Assembly (NCBI GenBank): GCA_001599755.1
Contig: BCHX01000001.1
Span: forward strand, 2,356,001-2,420,000
DNA length: 64,000 nt
Reading direction: 5' to 3'
From: Gliomastix tumulicola
Taxonomy: Eukaryota > Ascomycota > Sordariomycetes > Hypocreales > Bionectriaceae
This document shows positions 40,977-50,931 of the stretch, piece by piece. Numbering within the stretch: the stretch's first letter is position 1; every line of letters starts with the position of its first letter. Under the pieces are notes generated by a model. It saw only the letters and a program-made list of their open reading frames with translations. It was not told the DNA's origin and ran no database searches. A program made the position numbers and the translations under genes.

Positions 40977-43022
40977 ATGGCAAAGACATCACCTCCCACG
41001 ACGCCGACGCCTGGGCCGGTCCCAGATCCTCCTCGAGACGCCCGTCCCTCCGTCAGTGACGGTGGCGATGACGACGAGTCCTCTGCATCACGGAGACTCT
41101 CTGCAGACGACCCGCACCGCGAGCTTGACGAGCATTCGCCACTATTGTCTCCCGACTCCGACGACGCAGGCGACGCGGCACCGAGCGATCCCCGCGACCA
41201 TGACGAATCGCAACAGACGAAGAGCCTGTGGTACCTCATCATCCTGACCATCGGCATCGGTGGCCTGCAGATCGCGTGGTCTGTCGAGCTGTCCAACGGC
41301 TCGCCGTACCTCCTGTCGCTCGGTCTGAGCAAGTCGCTGATGGCGCTGGTCTGGATAGCAGCCCCCCTGACTGGTACCCTCGTCCAGCCATACGTGGGCA
41401 TGCTGAGCGATAACTGCCGTCTGCCCTGGGGGAAGCGGAAGCCGTTCATGCTGGGCGGTGCAGCGGCTACCGTTGTTTCCCTCATGGGCCTGGCCTGGAC
41501 AAGGGAGATCATAGGTGGCATCCTGGGTGCATTTGGGGCAGACCCCGAGTCTGATGGTGTCAAGGTGACTATTATTGTTGTCGCCATCATCGGCATCTAC
41601 CTTCTTGACTTCGCCATCAACACGGTACAGGCCATGATCCGGGCTTTCATCGTGGACTGTGCGCCGGCACACCAGCAGGAGGCAGCGAACGCCATGGCCA
41701 GCCGCATCACCGGGTTCGGTAACATCATAGGATACATCGCCGGGTACATCAACCTCCCGGAGTACCTCTGGTTCCTCGGCAAGACCCAGTTCCAAATCCT
41801 CTGTGTCATTGCCTCCGTTGCCCTGGCCTCTACTGTCGTGCTGAGCACCAGTCTGATTAAAGAGAGGGACCCTCGGCACGACGGACCGCCGCCAGCCGAT
41901 CGGCCCGGCGTCTTTCGATTCTTCCTGACAATATTCAAGTCCATCAGACGTCTCCCGCCGCAGGTGATGAAGGTTTGTGAGGTGCAGTTCTGCGCCTGGG
42001 CCGGGTTCTTCCCGCTGCTCTTCTATACGTCTTCATACATCGGTGAGATCTACGTCGAGCCGTATCTGCAGGAGAATCCGCACATGACACCCGCGGAACT
42101 GGACAAGCTCTATGAACAAGCCACCAGGATCGGGACCTTTGCTTTGCTCGTAAACTCGATTGTCAGCCTGCTGACAAATGTTTTCATGCCTTTCTTCATT
42201 GCCCCAACCTACGACACGACGCCTGTGATCGTCGCAGGCGACCCGGGTGAAGCCGACGCTTCCTTCAAGCTAGACGATGAGAGACGGCCATCATTCTTGG
42301 ACCGGCTGAGGATACCAGGCTTCACCCTCAGACGGGCCTGGTTCGGCTCTCTAATCTTGTTCGCTCTCGCCATGTTCTGCACCGTGCTCGTGAGATCTGT
42401 CGAGGCGGCAACGGCTCTGATAGGCCTGGCAGGCATCACTTGGGCCATGACACTCTGGGCGCCATGGGCCATCATCAGCGCGGAGATCAGCAGGCGAGAC
42501 GCTCTCATCCGGGCTCGCAAGCTACGGGCTGCCCTGATGGCGAACAGCGATGAGGATCCTGCACAACAATCGGGGAGCTCCCGAGACGTAGAGGAAGAGG
42601 AGGAGGAGGAAATAGATCAGGCAGGCGTCATACTCGGAATCCACAACATGGCCATCGCTGCTCCGCAGATCCTGGCCAATATAGGCTCCAGTATCATCTT
42701 CAAGATATGGCAGAAGCCGCGAGGGACGCCAGGAGACCACAGCTTCGCCATCGTCCTGGCCCTCGGCGGGATATGCGTGCTGGCTTCGTCCTTCTTCGTG
42801 CTGAGGATCAAGGATGATGCATCAGCTGCCGCCGATGCGATCAAGGACGTTGAAGGCGGAGGCGGAGGCGGGGAGGCAGACGGATACGACGGCTCGGCAG
42901 GCGACCCTTCGCAGCCTGTTATCCGGAGTCGGAGGTCCAGCATGGAGAACACGCCGCGCGTCAGCCTAGACAGGGCCATGCTGACCAGGAACAGGAGCTT
43001 CGGGGGTGCTGAGATGAACTAG
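40977..43022 (+). CDS. Sucrose/alpha-glucoside proton symporter (SUT-type, GPH/MFS)
   Basis: Single exon, 681 aa from the chosen Met. The protein matches the SUT group, which includes plant sucrose carriers and fission yeast Sut1, a maltose/sucrose proton symporter. An acidic N-terminus of about 80 residues precedes 12 membrane segments. Landmarks are LQIAWSVELSNGSPYLLSLG in TM1; LTGTLVQPYVGMLSDNCRLP followed by WGKRKPFMLGG, the RxGRR-type loop 2-3 signature in fungal form; FIVDCAPAHQQEAANAMASR in the TM4-5 region; and AWAGFFPLLFYTSSYIGEI in TM7. A long cytosolic loop with a Glu run (EEEEEEEID) lies before TM11, and the tail is Gly/Ser-rich. Localisation is likely the plasma membrane; substrate (sucrose, maltose or other alpha-glucosides) is inference. 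The upstream Met at 40857 is less likely. Confidence 0.9.
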   Translation: MAKTSPPTTPTPGPVPDPPRDARPSVSDGGDDDESSASRRLSADDPHRELDEHSPLLSPDSDDAGDAAPSDPRDHDESQQTKSLWYLIILTIGIGGLQIAWSVELSNGSPYLLSLGLSKSLMALVWIAAPLTGTLVQPYVGMLSDNCRLPWGKRKPFMLGGAAATVVSLMGLAWTREIIGGILGAFGADPESDGVKVTIIVVAIIGIYLLDFAINTVQAMIRAFIVDCAPAHQQEAANAMASRITGFGNIIGYIAGYINLPEYLWFLGKTQFQILCVIASVALASTVVLSTSLIKERDPRHDGPPPADRPGVFRFFLTIFKSIRRLPPQVMKVCEVQFCAWAGFFPLLFYTSSYIGEIYVEPYLQENPHMTPAELDKLYEQATRIGTFALLVNSIVSLLTNVFMPFFIAPTYDTTPVIVAGDPGEADASFKLDDERRPSFLDRLRIPGFTLRRAWFGSLILFALAMFCTVLVRSVEAATALIGLAGITWAMTLWAPWAIISAEISRRDALIRARKLRAALMANSDEDPAQQSGSSRDVEEEEEEEIDQAGVILGIHNMAIAAPQILANIGSSIIFKIWQKPRGTPGDHSFAIVLALGGICVLASSFFVLRIKDDASAAADAIKDVEGGGGGGEADGYDGSAGDPSQPVIRSRRSSMENTPRVSLDRAMLTRNRSFGGAEMN

Positions 43023-43378
43023 CAGATTGGTACGGCTTGTATTAGAAGGATCTCAAGACTCTCCAAGCATGGCAACGGATGGGTACTATCGGTGTTGGGA
43101 AAGACAGCATACTCAGGATGAGCAAACACTGTCTCTTCACTTTTCGGACGGAATGGCGTTTATTCTTTGATCATAATATGGATGGAATCAAAGATGAGAG
43201 TTTCCATAGGAGCGCTTCCATTGCTTGATACAGCTCCTACTTGAAATATGGCACTATCCTTACATCAGATCACTGAGGCTCAGGCCAACATTCCACATTC
43301 CACCCTCCAGTGTCATGACCCATCCCTCCCACAATCAGAATCCCCCTATTCCAAGATGATATCCTCCCCTCCTCCCCC
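43023..43378. other. Convergent 3' flanks
   Basis: 356 bp between the transporter stop and the small secreted protein stop. No ORF or motif seen. Confidence 0.5.
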
Positions 43379-43756
43379 TTACCACATCGGAGGTATCGTG
43401 AAGGTAGGCTCAGGCCCGACCTCGGTAGCAGGATCACACGTCCCCAGCGCCGTCCGCGTCTCCCCCGGGATCGGCCCCCGCGAGACGTCATACCCGGTCA
43501 CGCCGCCCCAGTAGAAGCACCAGGACGTCGAGCTCTCGCAGTAGCGGTAGTGGCAGTCGATGGAGGGCTCGGGCTCGGGCTCGTCGGCCGGCGGTGGAAG
43601 GGTCGGGGCGGGGTCATCGGCGGCGGCGGCGAGGACGGCCTGAGGGTTGAGGGCGGGCGGAGTTGTCGGTGCGGCCGGGGCGGCGGTGACGGAGGTTGCT
43701 GCCGCGGCGAGGAGGAGTAGGAGCGTGATGAGCATGTTGGGGAGGCGTTTGAACAT
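43379..43756 (-). CDS. Small secreted four-cysteine protein
   Basis: Single exon, 125 aa from the Met at 43756; the longer ORF start would put Pro-rich UTR-like sequence before the signal peptide. A strong signal peptide is visible (MLITLLLLLAAAATSVTAAP, cleavage around residues 25-27). An Ala/Pro-rich spacer ending in an acidic EPEPEP run follows. The compact C-terminal part has Cys68, Cys73, Cys80 and Cys107, in DCHYRYCESSTSWCFYWGG and TALGTCDP, with GYDVSRGPIPGETR between. The aromatic SWCFYWGGVTGYD block resembles a motif I associate with small secreted proteins of Sordariomycetes. Function is unknown. Length, secretion signal and an even Cys number make it an effector-like candidate, but nothing shows activity on a host. 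It lies tail to tail with the sugar transporter gene. Confidence 0.75.
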   Translation of the reverse strand: MFKRLPNMLITLLLLLAAAATSVTAAPAAPTTPPALNPQAVLAAAADDPAPTLPPPADEPEPEPSIDCHYRYCESSTSWCFYWGGVTGYDVSRGPIPGETRTALGTCDPATEVGPEPTFTIPPMW

Positions 43757-44740
43757 TGTTGGTGGTGGTGGTGGTGGTTTTGTTTGGTGGTTGGAGGGAT
43801 AAGTGTCTGTTTGTTTGTTTGTTGATGCTGTTCTTGACAGGGGTGTGATCAAACTTGCAAAGAAGGCGGCAGGTTTGCTTTCTCTCTGATAGGCTTCGGG
43901 ACTTTGTAAATGGGAAAAGAAAGAAAAAAAGCTGTAAAGACAGGAGGAGAAATATTCAATTTATATCCTCTACATGCCCCAATGATGGCAAGCTGTCGAG
44001 AGGGGGCGAGTTCTACCTCGTCGGGGCAAGTTTCCTGTACGAGGCTAAGACCAAGCCCAACGGAGGCCACGGAGATTGGCCACGGACGCAGGGGAAAGGG
44101 AATATGCGCCTGTTTTTTTTCGTGAATCGTGTGCGTGAGTGGGTGAAGCCCTTGTGTTGCTGTTACACAAGGTAGGATGGTTCTAGACGCGGAGGCGGAC
44201 GCCACACACTGTTGGAGATATATGAGGCTTGGCGAGACCTGCCGTCTGTGAGTCAGTGAGGTTCTCGCTCGAGGAAAAGCAAATATGGTCATATGGCCTT
44301 TCCTCGCCTCTGTCTTCGCTAAAGTTGTTGTCCTCCGAGTCGCCGAGCACATGACGGACGTACCTCCGTGCCCCGGGAGAAGAAAAGTGGGACAGAAGGC
44401 CGTTTCTCCTCCGAACGGACCTCCGATGCGGCTGCCCGAAGTACCAGGCGAAGAAGCACATTAACATCGATGGAATAACACTTCATACCACGTAGAAAGG
44501 TCTTGCCTCTTGGCCCGCCCATGTAGATCATAACTCGAGTCTAAGAGACTCCCTCTCTCTATTTCGCTGGGTAGTTGTATAAAACGAAACTCAAACACCC
44601 TCGCTAATCTATCAAAATCAAGAAATAAATACGCTCCAAGATCTATCATATGGCCCCCAAAAATGCCACGGTACCGTCCAAGTCATGACACACAGAAGCA
44701 AGAGAAAGGGGGGAAACAAGTCGTGAAGCGTCCTGCCGCC
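43757..44740. other. Intergenic: promoter of small secreted protein gene
   Basis: About 980 bp. A GTTTGTTT-type repeat is at about 43806-43824 in the presumed leader. Short ORFs only; no gene supported. Confidence 0.5.
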
Positions 44741-46273
44741 TCACAACTTCACCCGCTGGCCCGTGATCTTGTACCAGATCTCGGCGACAAAGTCTTCCTT
44801 GAATCGCTCCCAGAGATTCCGGTTGAGCCAGTAACTGTACTCGCGGTAGTGGTACATCTCCCCCCAGCAGTCGCGCCCCCACTCGCAGCCGGCCATGTTG
44901 ACCACGAAGTCGCGCTCGTCGCCGTTGTAGTGGTGCCGCGAGTTGTTCTGCCCCGTGCCGTCGCCGCACGCGCCCGGCGGGAACGCGTTGATCCGGCGCT
45001 GCTCGAAGAAGCCCGTCTGCTGCCGGATCCAGGCCTGGCTCTGGTACAGCTGCTCGAGGGCGTCCTGCTCCTTGTGCGCCCACTCCATGTGCTTCTGCTC
45101 GTAGAGCACCGGGTCCCACCAGATGTCGAGGAGCTGGTCGCTCCACGCGCTCCGCCGCATGAAGAACGATCCCAGGTTAAAGCCCGAACAGTCTTGCGTC
45201 AGGAGCAGGTTAAGCGAGTTCGGGTCGCCGTCCCCGACTGCACTCCGTGCGATCTCGTCCAGATAGTGTTCTGTTAGAGGGTGCGAGATGTTGAGAGGGT
45301 TGTACTCGTTGATATCCCGGTAGACATGGCTCCGGAGGTCCCTGAAGAGGTGATCTTGCAGCGAATACGAGAGCTCCATGACATACGTGTTCAGGTCAAG
45401 CCACCAGAACCTGACCCAGTCGGTTAGCCAAAAATTGATCCATTTTCTGCTCAATAGCGACGCTGCGCAACGGGGGCAGTCCTCACCATTCCGCCTCGGG
45501 GTATTTCCGCATCGATTTGCGGATATAGTCGACCTTCTCCCAGCTCTCCCGCCACTCGTGGGCGTATCGCTTCTTGGTGCTCATGTCGACAATGTCGAGC
45601 TCGTATCCCCATCTCCCCGCGTATTTGCGCTTATTCCGGACGCTGTCGCGCTCGATTGCCCACTCGCGGGCGCCTTTCCAGTCCATCACACCTCCACCAA
45701 CGTTGGCGCCGAGGATGATGACGAACTTGCTGCCTGCCTCGCCCACCGACGCTCGTCTCCAGTAGTATAGTAGAGCTGTAGTCAGGTCAGCGAGACGATT
45801 CTGCCTCTGCAATGGCATGCGCCAAGCGGAAGTGCCGGGGTCACCATACACCACTCACGAGTATTCAAGAATATGAACAGAACGAGGAAGAGGATTCCGG
45901 CAAACAGCAACCTGAACCTCATCTTCCGCCCCATGCGTCCAAATATACTCCTTATCCTGTCGAACCACGACGCATTCCGCGTAGCCCACCGCTCGTCGCC
46001 GTGCTTGTCCTTGTGTGTATTCGAGCCCGACGGCGACGACGAGAAGATGGGTAGGCTGCTCGATAACCTGCGCATGTGGCGGACGAAGAAGCCCGAGTTC
46101 TGTGTCGAGAAGGACGGGTAGCCGTTAACATTGTGACTCCTCATCTTGGCCGACTCCCACGCGACGGGGGCGCCGCTGATGTGCGCCGGGCTCGTCCGTC
46201 CACTATGTATGTTGAGGCCTGGGCTAGACCAGCCGCCACCAGGCACCGGCGAGGGGCTCCTAGACAGGGACAT
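44741..46273 (-). CDS. GT34 alpha-1,6-mannosyltransferase, MNN10/MNN11-like
   Basis: Exons 46273-45859, 45775-45487 and 45410-44741 (introns 83 and 76 nt) encode 457 aa. Type II Golgi topology: a Ser/Pro-rich cytosolic tail (MSLSRSPSPVPGGGW onward), then a membrane anchor MRFRLLFAGILFLVLFIFLN (about 119-138), then the lumenal catalytic domain. GT34 landmarks are KFVIILGANVGGGVMDW, YDxx-like LDIVDMSTKKRYAHEWRESW, FWWLDLNTYVMELSYSLQ, LLTQDCSGFNLGSFFMRRSA and EQDALEQLYQSQ. Mnn10 and Mnn11 belong to the M-Pol II complex that extends the alpha-1,6-mannan backbone. The metal-binding DxD position reads D-L-N, a form I associate with the MNN11-like branch. Short splice-like signals upstream of 46273 leave open a small extra 5' exon. 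Confidence 0.87.
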
Positions 46274-48564
46274 TCCAACGGTCGGTGTACCTGTCAGGAT
46301 CGCACACACACACACGAGTCAGCGTCTCGGTAATCACAAGAAGGGAGGGACAATGTGCGATCCTCGAGTGCGCGATCAGAAGAAGAAAAAAAGGGGGCAA
46401 AAAGCAAAAGGGGCGCACAGCCGGTTTGGTGCATCGGGGTGACAAAAGGGGGGAGGGGGGGTGTTGCATACCTGGGATGGGAGAAAGGGCAGACGTAGGC
46501 GAAGGGTGAAGAGGGTGCTTCTTGGGCTTGTCGGCGAGGGACAGCAGTCGGCCAGACCGCTGCTCGCTCAAGGTGTTGCTTCCCGCTGAAGACCGCCTCC
46601 GGTGATGGGACGGTTTGGGCCGCCCACTGAGGGAGCTCGAAGAGCCGACGGCGGAAGGTGGTTGGGAAGCCAGTGTGATGACGGTGACCCAGGGTCCGCT
46701 GCTGCAGCTCTATCGTCCTGCCAACATGCAGCTCCTCCAAGGCAGCAGAGAGACGGAGTAACCCGACGCTGTACGCTGATGCCCGCGTTCTGTCGCTTTC
46801 TCGATCGCTTGCGCTAATATGTACCGGTCGCCCGCTATGTACGTCGACGCTTTCGCCCTTCTCTCGGGTGTCGCAAGAGAAGAAGAAGAAAAAAAAAGAA
46901 GGAAAAAAATATACGAGTCAGGTCCCAAGGGAGGCTCGACCCAGGGACTGTCCGACGCAAAGAGCCAATGGACTTGCCGTGTGTGGTTTCGAGGTCGTGT
47001 GTACCGTGACGCAGAATATGCACTGTAACGATGCGGCCGGCGGTCGGGACTCTCGCAGAAGCAGCAACTGGGAGCGCGAGCGAGCGAGCGAATGTGGGCG
47101 GGTTGGACGAGGCTCAACGAGTCAACCGAAGTGATCAACGTGGTGGTGCATGTGCCGTGGAGTGGGATGCCCGGCAATCTCCCGCTTTCCCGCCAGCAGG
47201 GACGGATTTGGCTGCTTTGTTCTGACAACGGCAGAATGCAGCGCAAAACGGGCACGGCAAAGCACGGGAATGTCGGGATGCGAGCTTGATCAGACGAGCT
47301 CCAGCTTCGGTCGCCGCTTGTCGTCCACAACAAAAGAAGGATGGGGAGGAAAGATAAACCGTCAACAAAGATCCAAAGGGGGCAGAAGAAAAGGAACTAT
47401 TTTGCGGCTGGTGGGCGATATGGGACGGCAGCTGCTCACAAGCGCGAGGCTTTGGGGGAGTTTTACTACTAGTACCTTAGCACTGATTGCTGATAGCCAG
47501 GTATCAGGTACCGGGGTACCCGTAAGCGGTATGGTGAGACCGCTATTCGCTTGGTATCTGCAGCGCCGGGTGGTACGTTTCAGGGGGGAAGGGTGCAGAA
47601 ACGTTAATAGTGGGCGGGGTTGAGATTGAGATTGGGCGGGATGTTGAATCAAAATTCCCAATGCAGCCCTGTAGGAATCAGCGCAGAATTCCAGGCGCTG
47701 TTGAGTTCGAGCCTCCTGCTGCAGTCCCGTCGCTTCCCTTGTCTTCTCCCTGACCCAACAAAGTCCATCCCTATCAATCCCAGTAATCTTACCTGTCATC
47801 TCATCCCATCTGTTCTCAACGGCTCAACCACACCACCCCCCTCCAAAGGATCGGCGGTGACACTGCAGCTCCCGTCCACTAAGACTACATATACGAACTG
47901 CATGCCTCCAGATGACACCCTTCGAGCACGATCCAAAGCCACTAGCTTATCTCCCACACCGCACGTTTTTCTCCTCCTGCTCTGCCGAGTCTCCGCCAGC
48001 AAACGAGTCGGCATCTTCTCATTCTCTCCTGCCTGTAAAATTACGGCGAGCCCGCTTGCTGATGCCCAGCATTGGCTCAGCAATTGGCTCCCTCCCTTGA
48101 GCTTGACGCATCTCCACCCTATTAAAGGTGACCCTTGGCGCCAACTTGGCGTTGAAACGTCGGCGACTAATAGCATCGCTAGTATGGCGTGCTACCATAA
48201 TACGAGCCCTGGACAATAAGGGCTGAGAGCCTCGAAACAGTTTCTCATTCGCTCCTCACGGCAACTCGCCTGCCTCAGCTTGGCCAATGAAATCATTCGT
48301 GTCAAGAGTTGTTTGTTTGAACTGTTAGCTGGTTCATGTCTTGCCTTCTGGAATGCGCTGGCGTTTTGCTTTGGCTACCCTGAAGCGCCAGTTCGTTTTC
48401 TCAAGCCAAATAGGGGCACTGGGAATGAATGTCCTTATGACAGATGACGTGCTCAGTTTTACTAAGTCTACATGATATCTCGATCTCATGCCGGCGATTC
48501 GAATACTAGTAGGTAGGAACTCGGGAAATTCATTATAGGCCGTCAGACAATAGCTTTTCTGCCC
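46274..48564. other. 2.3 kb intergenic region, no supported gene
   Basis: Lies between the GT34 promoter side and the GH94 stop. It holds short CA and poly-purine tracts (46308-46318, 46870-46915), and a cluster of ACTACTAGTACC, GGTACC and GGGTACCCG words at 47466-47522. ORFs up to 207 codons on both strands show no domain. Confidence 0.5.
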
Positions 48565-50931
48565 CTAGTTTCGGGCCTTGGGGATGGTCACGTCCAGCTC
48601 GTACTTTCCTCCCTTCTTGATGCCCTTGATCCTTGGCTCAGGGAGAGCCTTGCCGTCCGCCGAAACCTTCACCTTGTCCACATCGCCTCGTTGGATCTTG
48701 ATGTTGAACTCAGCACCTCGGAATTGCCTGAACACCTTGATGCTGTCCCAGTGTGAAGGGAGCTGAGGGTTCACCGTCAGACCCTCTGCATCGCCCTTGA
48801 GACCCGCAAGACCCTCAATGAAGCATCGGTACGCCCACGAGACAGTGCCCGTGTTGAAGAGCTGACTGGAGCGCCCGGCTGTCCGCGGAAACTGGTAATA
48901 CGCGCCACGGTAGTAGTTGGGGATGAAGACGGGCAGCTGGCCTCGCTGGATGTAGTCCTCATCCGACGGACCAGGGATCAGCTGTCGGAGATGCTTGAAG
49001 GCACGATCTGTCTCGCCGATGCTGTACAGGCTGTGGATATAGAAGACACTCGCGTGGTTGTATACGGAACCGTTTTCCGCAGAGCCGGGCCACTTTTGTG
49101 TGACGCGACCGACATCCTCGCGCATTCCAAGGTACGCTGGAGCGAACATGGCCACGCCGTACGGTGTTGCCAGCTGCTCCTCGACCTGGTGGAGAATCTT
49201 GGCCGTTTGCTCAGACGAGACTGCTCCGCCGAGAATGGCCCATGCTTGAGGGTTCAGCCAGATACGGCCCTGAGTGTCTGCCGAGATGCCAAACTTGACG
49301 TTGTCATCCGTGATGCCGCGCGCATACCAGTCCCCGTCCCACAGATGCTCATTAGCAGCCTTGTTGAACTTCTCGGCGCCTGCGCGGAAGTGGGCAGCTG
49401 CCTTTGCGTCCCCAACCTGCTCGCAAACATCCGCCCAAATCTTGACGGCGAAAGGTGTGGCGACGGTCAGCCAGCCTGACACACCCTTGCCCTTGTAGCC
49501 GGCCATGTTGAGAGGATCACACCAGTCACCCTGGGCCAGATAGCTCAGACCGCGGTGATCGATGGCGCCCAGCAGCCAGTCCATGGCACGGCTGAAGCGC
49601 TCGAAGACGGTGTAGCTGTCACCGTTCTTACTAACGATTGTGTCCTTCAGGAAGGCGTAGTCGCCTGTCTCCGCGAGATAGACCTCCAGAGCCACCGGAA
49701 GCCAAACGCAATGATCGGTATGGGGAATCTGGTTGATGTACTTGAGGGTCGCATCCTTGGTGAGTAGGATGCCGTCGGGCATCGAGCCATTGGCCTCCTG
49801 CTGACCAAGGGATGTGTGTAGGGACGCTCTAGCAACCTCTGGCTTGATGTAGCTCATGCCCATGTTGTCCTGAAGGTAGTTCCTTGTCTGCGGATCTGTC
49901 GAGAGTCGGTTGACATCGCCGTGGTAGAACACCTGGCGGGGCAGCCAGTTGTTGACGAAGTTGTCCAGCCCCTTGTCGGGGGTCTCGAGGCGAATGCAGC
50001 CCGAGCCGCCGGCAATGTAGGCTTCGTACTCGTTCGCGGACTTCTCGAACCCTTCTTTGTGGAGGTATTTGGCGCGAATCTGCTTGATCTCCTCGTCGTC
50101 AAAAGCAGGGCCGAAAAGGAAGCGGTACTCCTTCCCCTCGTTGGGCTTGAGCTGCTCGCGGTATTGCACAACCGCAGCCGGGGTCTCGTATATGGCGTCG
50201 CTGTTGGTCAGCTGTTCGCCATCTGTGATCACGGATGGAGCGTGCAAGCCACCCTCACCCTCGAAAAGCTGCTGTCGGGTCTCCCACGAGACGGGAGGCG
50301 TCTCGCAGAGGAAATACGTCCTATCCTTGAAGTACTTCTGTTTAGGATAGTCCTCGATCTTCTGGTAAGGGGAGATACAGCTTGCCACGACACCACCCAG
50401 ATCTTCGCGATACTTGGCGCCTTGGTTCATCCAGGACATGTACCCGATGACAAAGTACGGGTACACGCTGATTTTGCGAGGGCGATTGGACAGGTTGGTG
50501 ACCTTGACGGTCCAGAGTTCGGCGATATCATGCGTCGGCAGGCTCAAGGTCATGTGCACACGGATACCGAGATGTTCAGCAGTCCAGCTAATGTCACTCT
50601 GTCCCTGGGAGAAGTTGAAGCGGTCCAGCTTGGCACGGACAGGCTCGTATGGAGCAGAGAAGAGCTCGCCGGTCTCCTCGTCCTTCACGTAGACGAATCG
50701 ACCGGGGTGGTGGGCATAGTAGTTCTGCTCCGGCTGCATGAACGTCTTTGCCTCGATGTTGGGGACGTGGGAGTACTTGGCTGGCTCCGGCTGCATGAAT
50801 TGCGCAGTAGCGAAGCCACGGCTCGTCGCGTGAATCATCATCTTCTGATTCCAGAGGAAGCCACTGGCCCTGGGCAGGGCCGTCGGGCTGGTAAGCTCAT
50901 AGCGCTTGCCGTCGGCGGTGGGAGCAAGCAT
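48565..50931 (-). CDS. ndvB: GH94 phosphorylase, NdvB type (cellobionic acid phosphorylase candidate)
   Basis: Single exon. The Met at 50931 gives 788 aa and starts just before the family sequence (MLAPTADGKRYELTSPTALP); the longer ORF from 51219 adds 96 unrelated residues. GH94 enzymes split beta-glucosides with phosphate. The N-terminal beta-sandwich (NRPRKISVYPYFVIGYMSWM) is followed by a helical (alpha/alpha)6 barrel containing QIPHTDHCVWLPVALEVYLA and SYLAQGDWCDPLNMAGYKGK; the Asp in DWCD (about 470) is in the position of the general acid. SAENGSVYNHASVFYIHSLY and NTGTVSWAYRCFIEG complete the phosphate/active-site region. The Neurospora NdvB protein of this type cleaves cellobionic acid to glucose-1-phosphate and gluconate; I infer that activity here. 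No signal peptide, so a cytosolic enzyme that needs cellobionate uptake. Confidence 0.88.
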   Translation of the reverse strand: MLAPTADGKRYELTSPTALPRASGFLWNQKMMIHATSRGFATAQFMQPEPAKYSHVPNIEAKTFMQPEQNYYAHHPGRFVYVKDEETGELFSAPYEPVRAKLDRFNFSQGQSDISWTAEHLGIRVHMTLSLPTHDIAELWTVKVTNLSNRPRKISVYPYFVIGYMSWMNQGAKYREDLGGVVASCISPYQKIEDYPKQKYFKDRTYFLCETPPVSWETRQQLFEGEGGLHAPSVITDGEQLTNSDAIYETPAAVVQYREQLKPNEGKEYRFLFGPAFDDEEIKQIRAKYLHKEGFEKSANEYEAYIAGGSGCIRLETPDKGLDNFVNNWLPRQVFYHGDVNRLSTDPQTRNYLQDNMGMSYIKPEVARASLHTSLGQQEANGSMPDGILLTKDATLKYINQIPHTDHCVWLPVALEVYLAETGDYAFLKDTIVSKNGDSYTVFERFSRAMDWLLGAIDHRGLSYLAQGDWCDPLNMAGYKGKGVSGWLTVATPFAVKIWADVCEQVGDAKAAAHFRAGAEKFNKAANEHLWDGDWYARGITDDNVKFGISADTQGRIWLNPQAWAILGGAVSSEQTAKILHQVEEQLATPYGVAMFAPAYLGMREDVGRVTQKWPGSAENGSVYNHASVFYIHSLYSIGETDRAFKHLRQLIPGPSDEDYIQRGQLPVFIPNYYRGAYYQFPRTAGRSSQLFNTGTVSWAYRCFIEGLAGLKGDAEGLTVNPQLPSHWDSIKVFRQFRGAEFNIKIQRGDVDKVKVSADGKALPEPRIKGIKKGGKYELDVTIPKARN

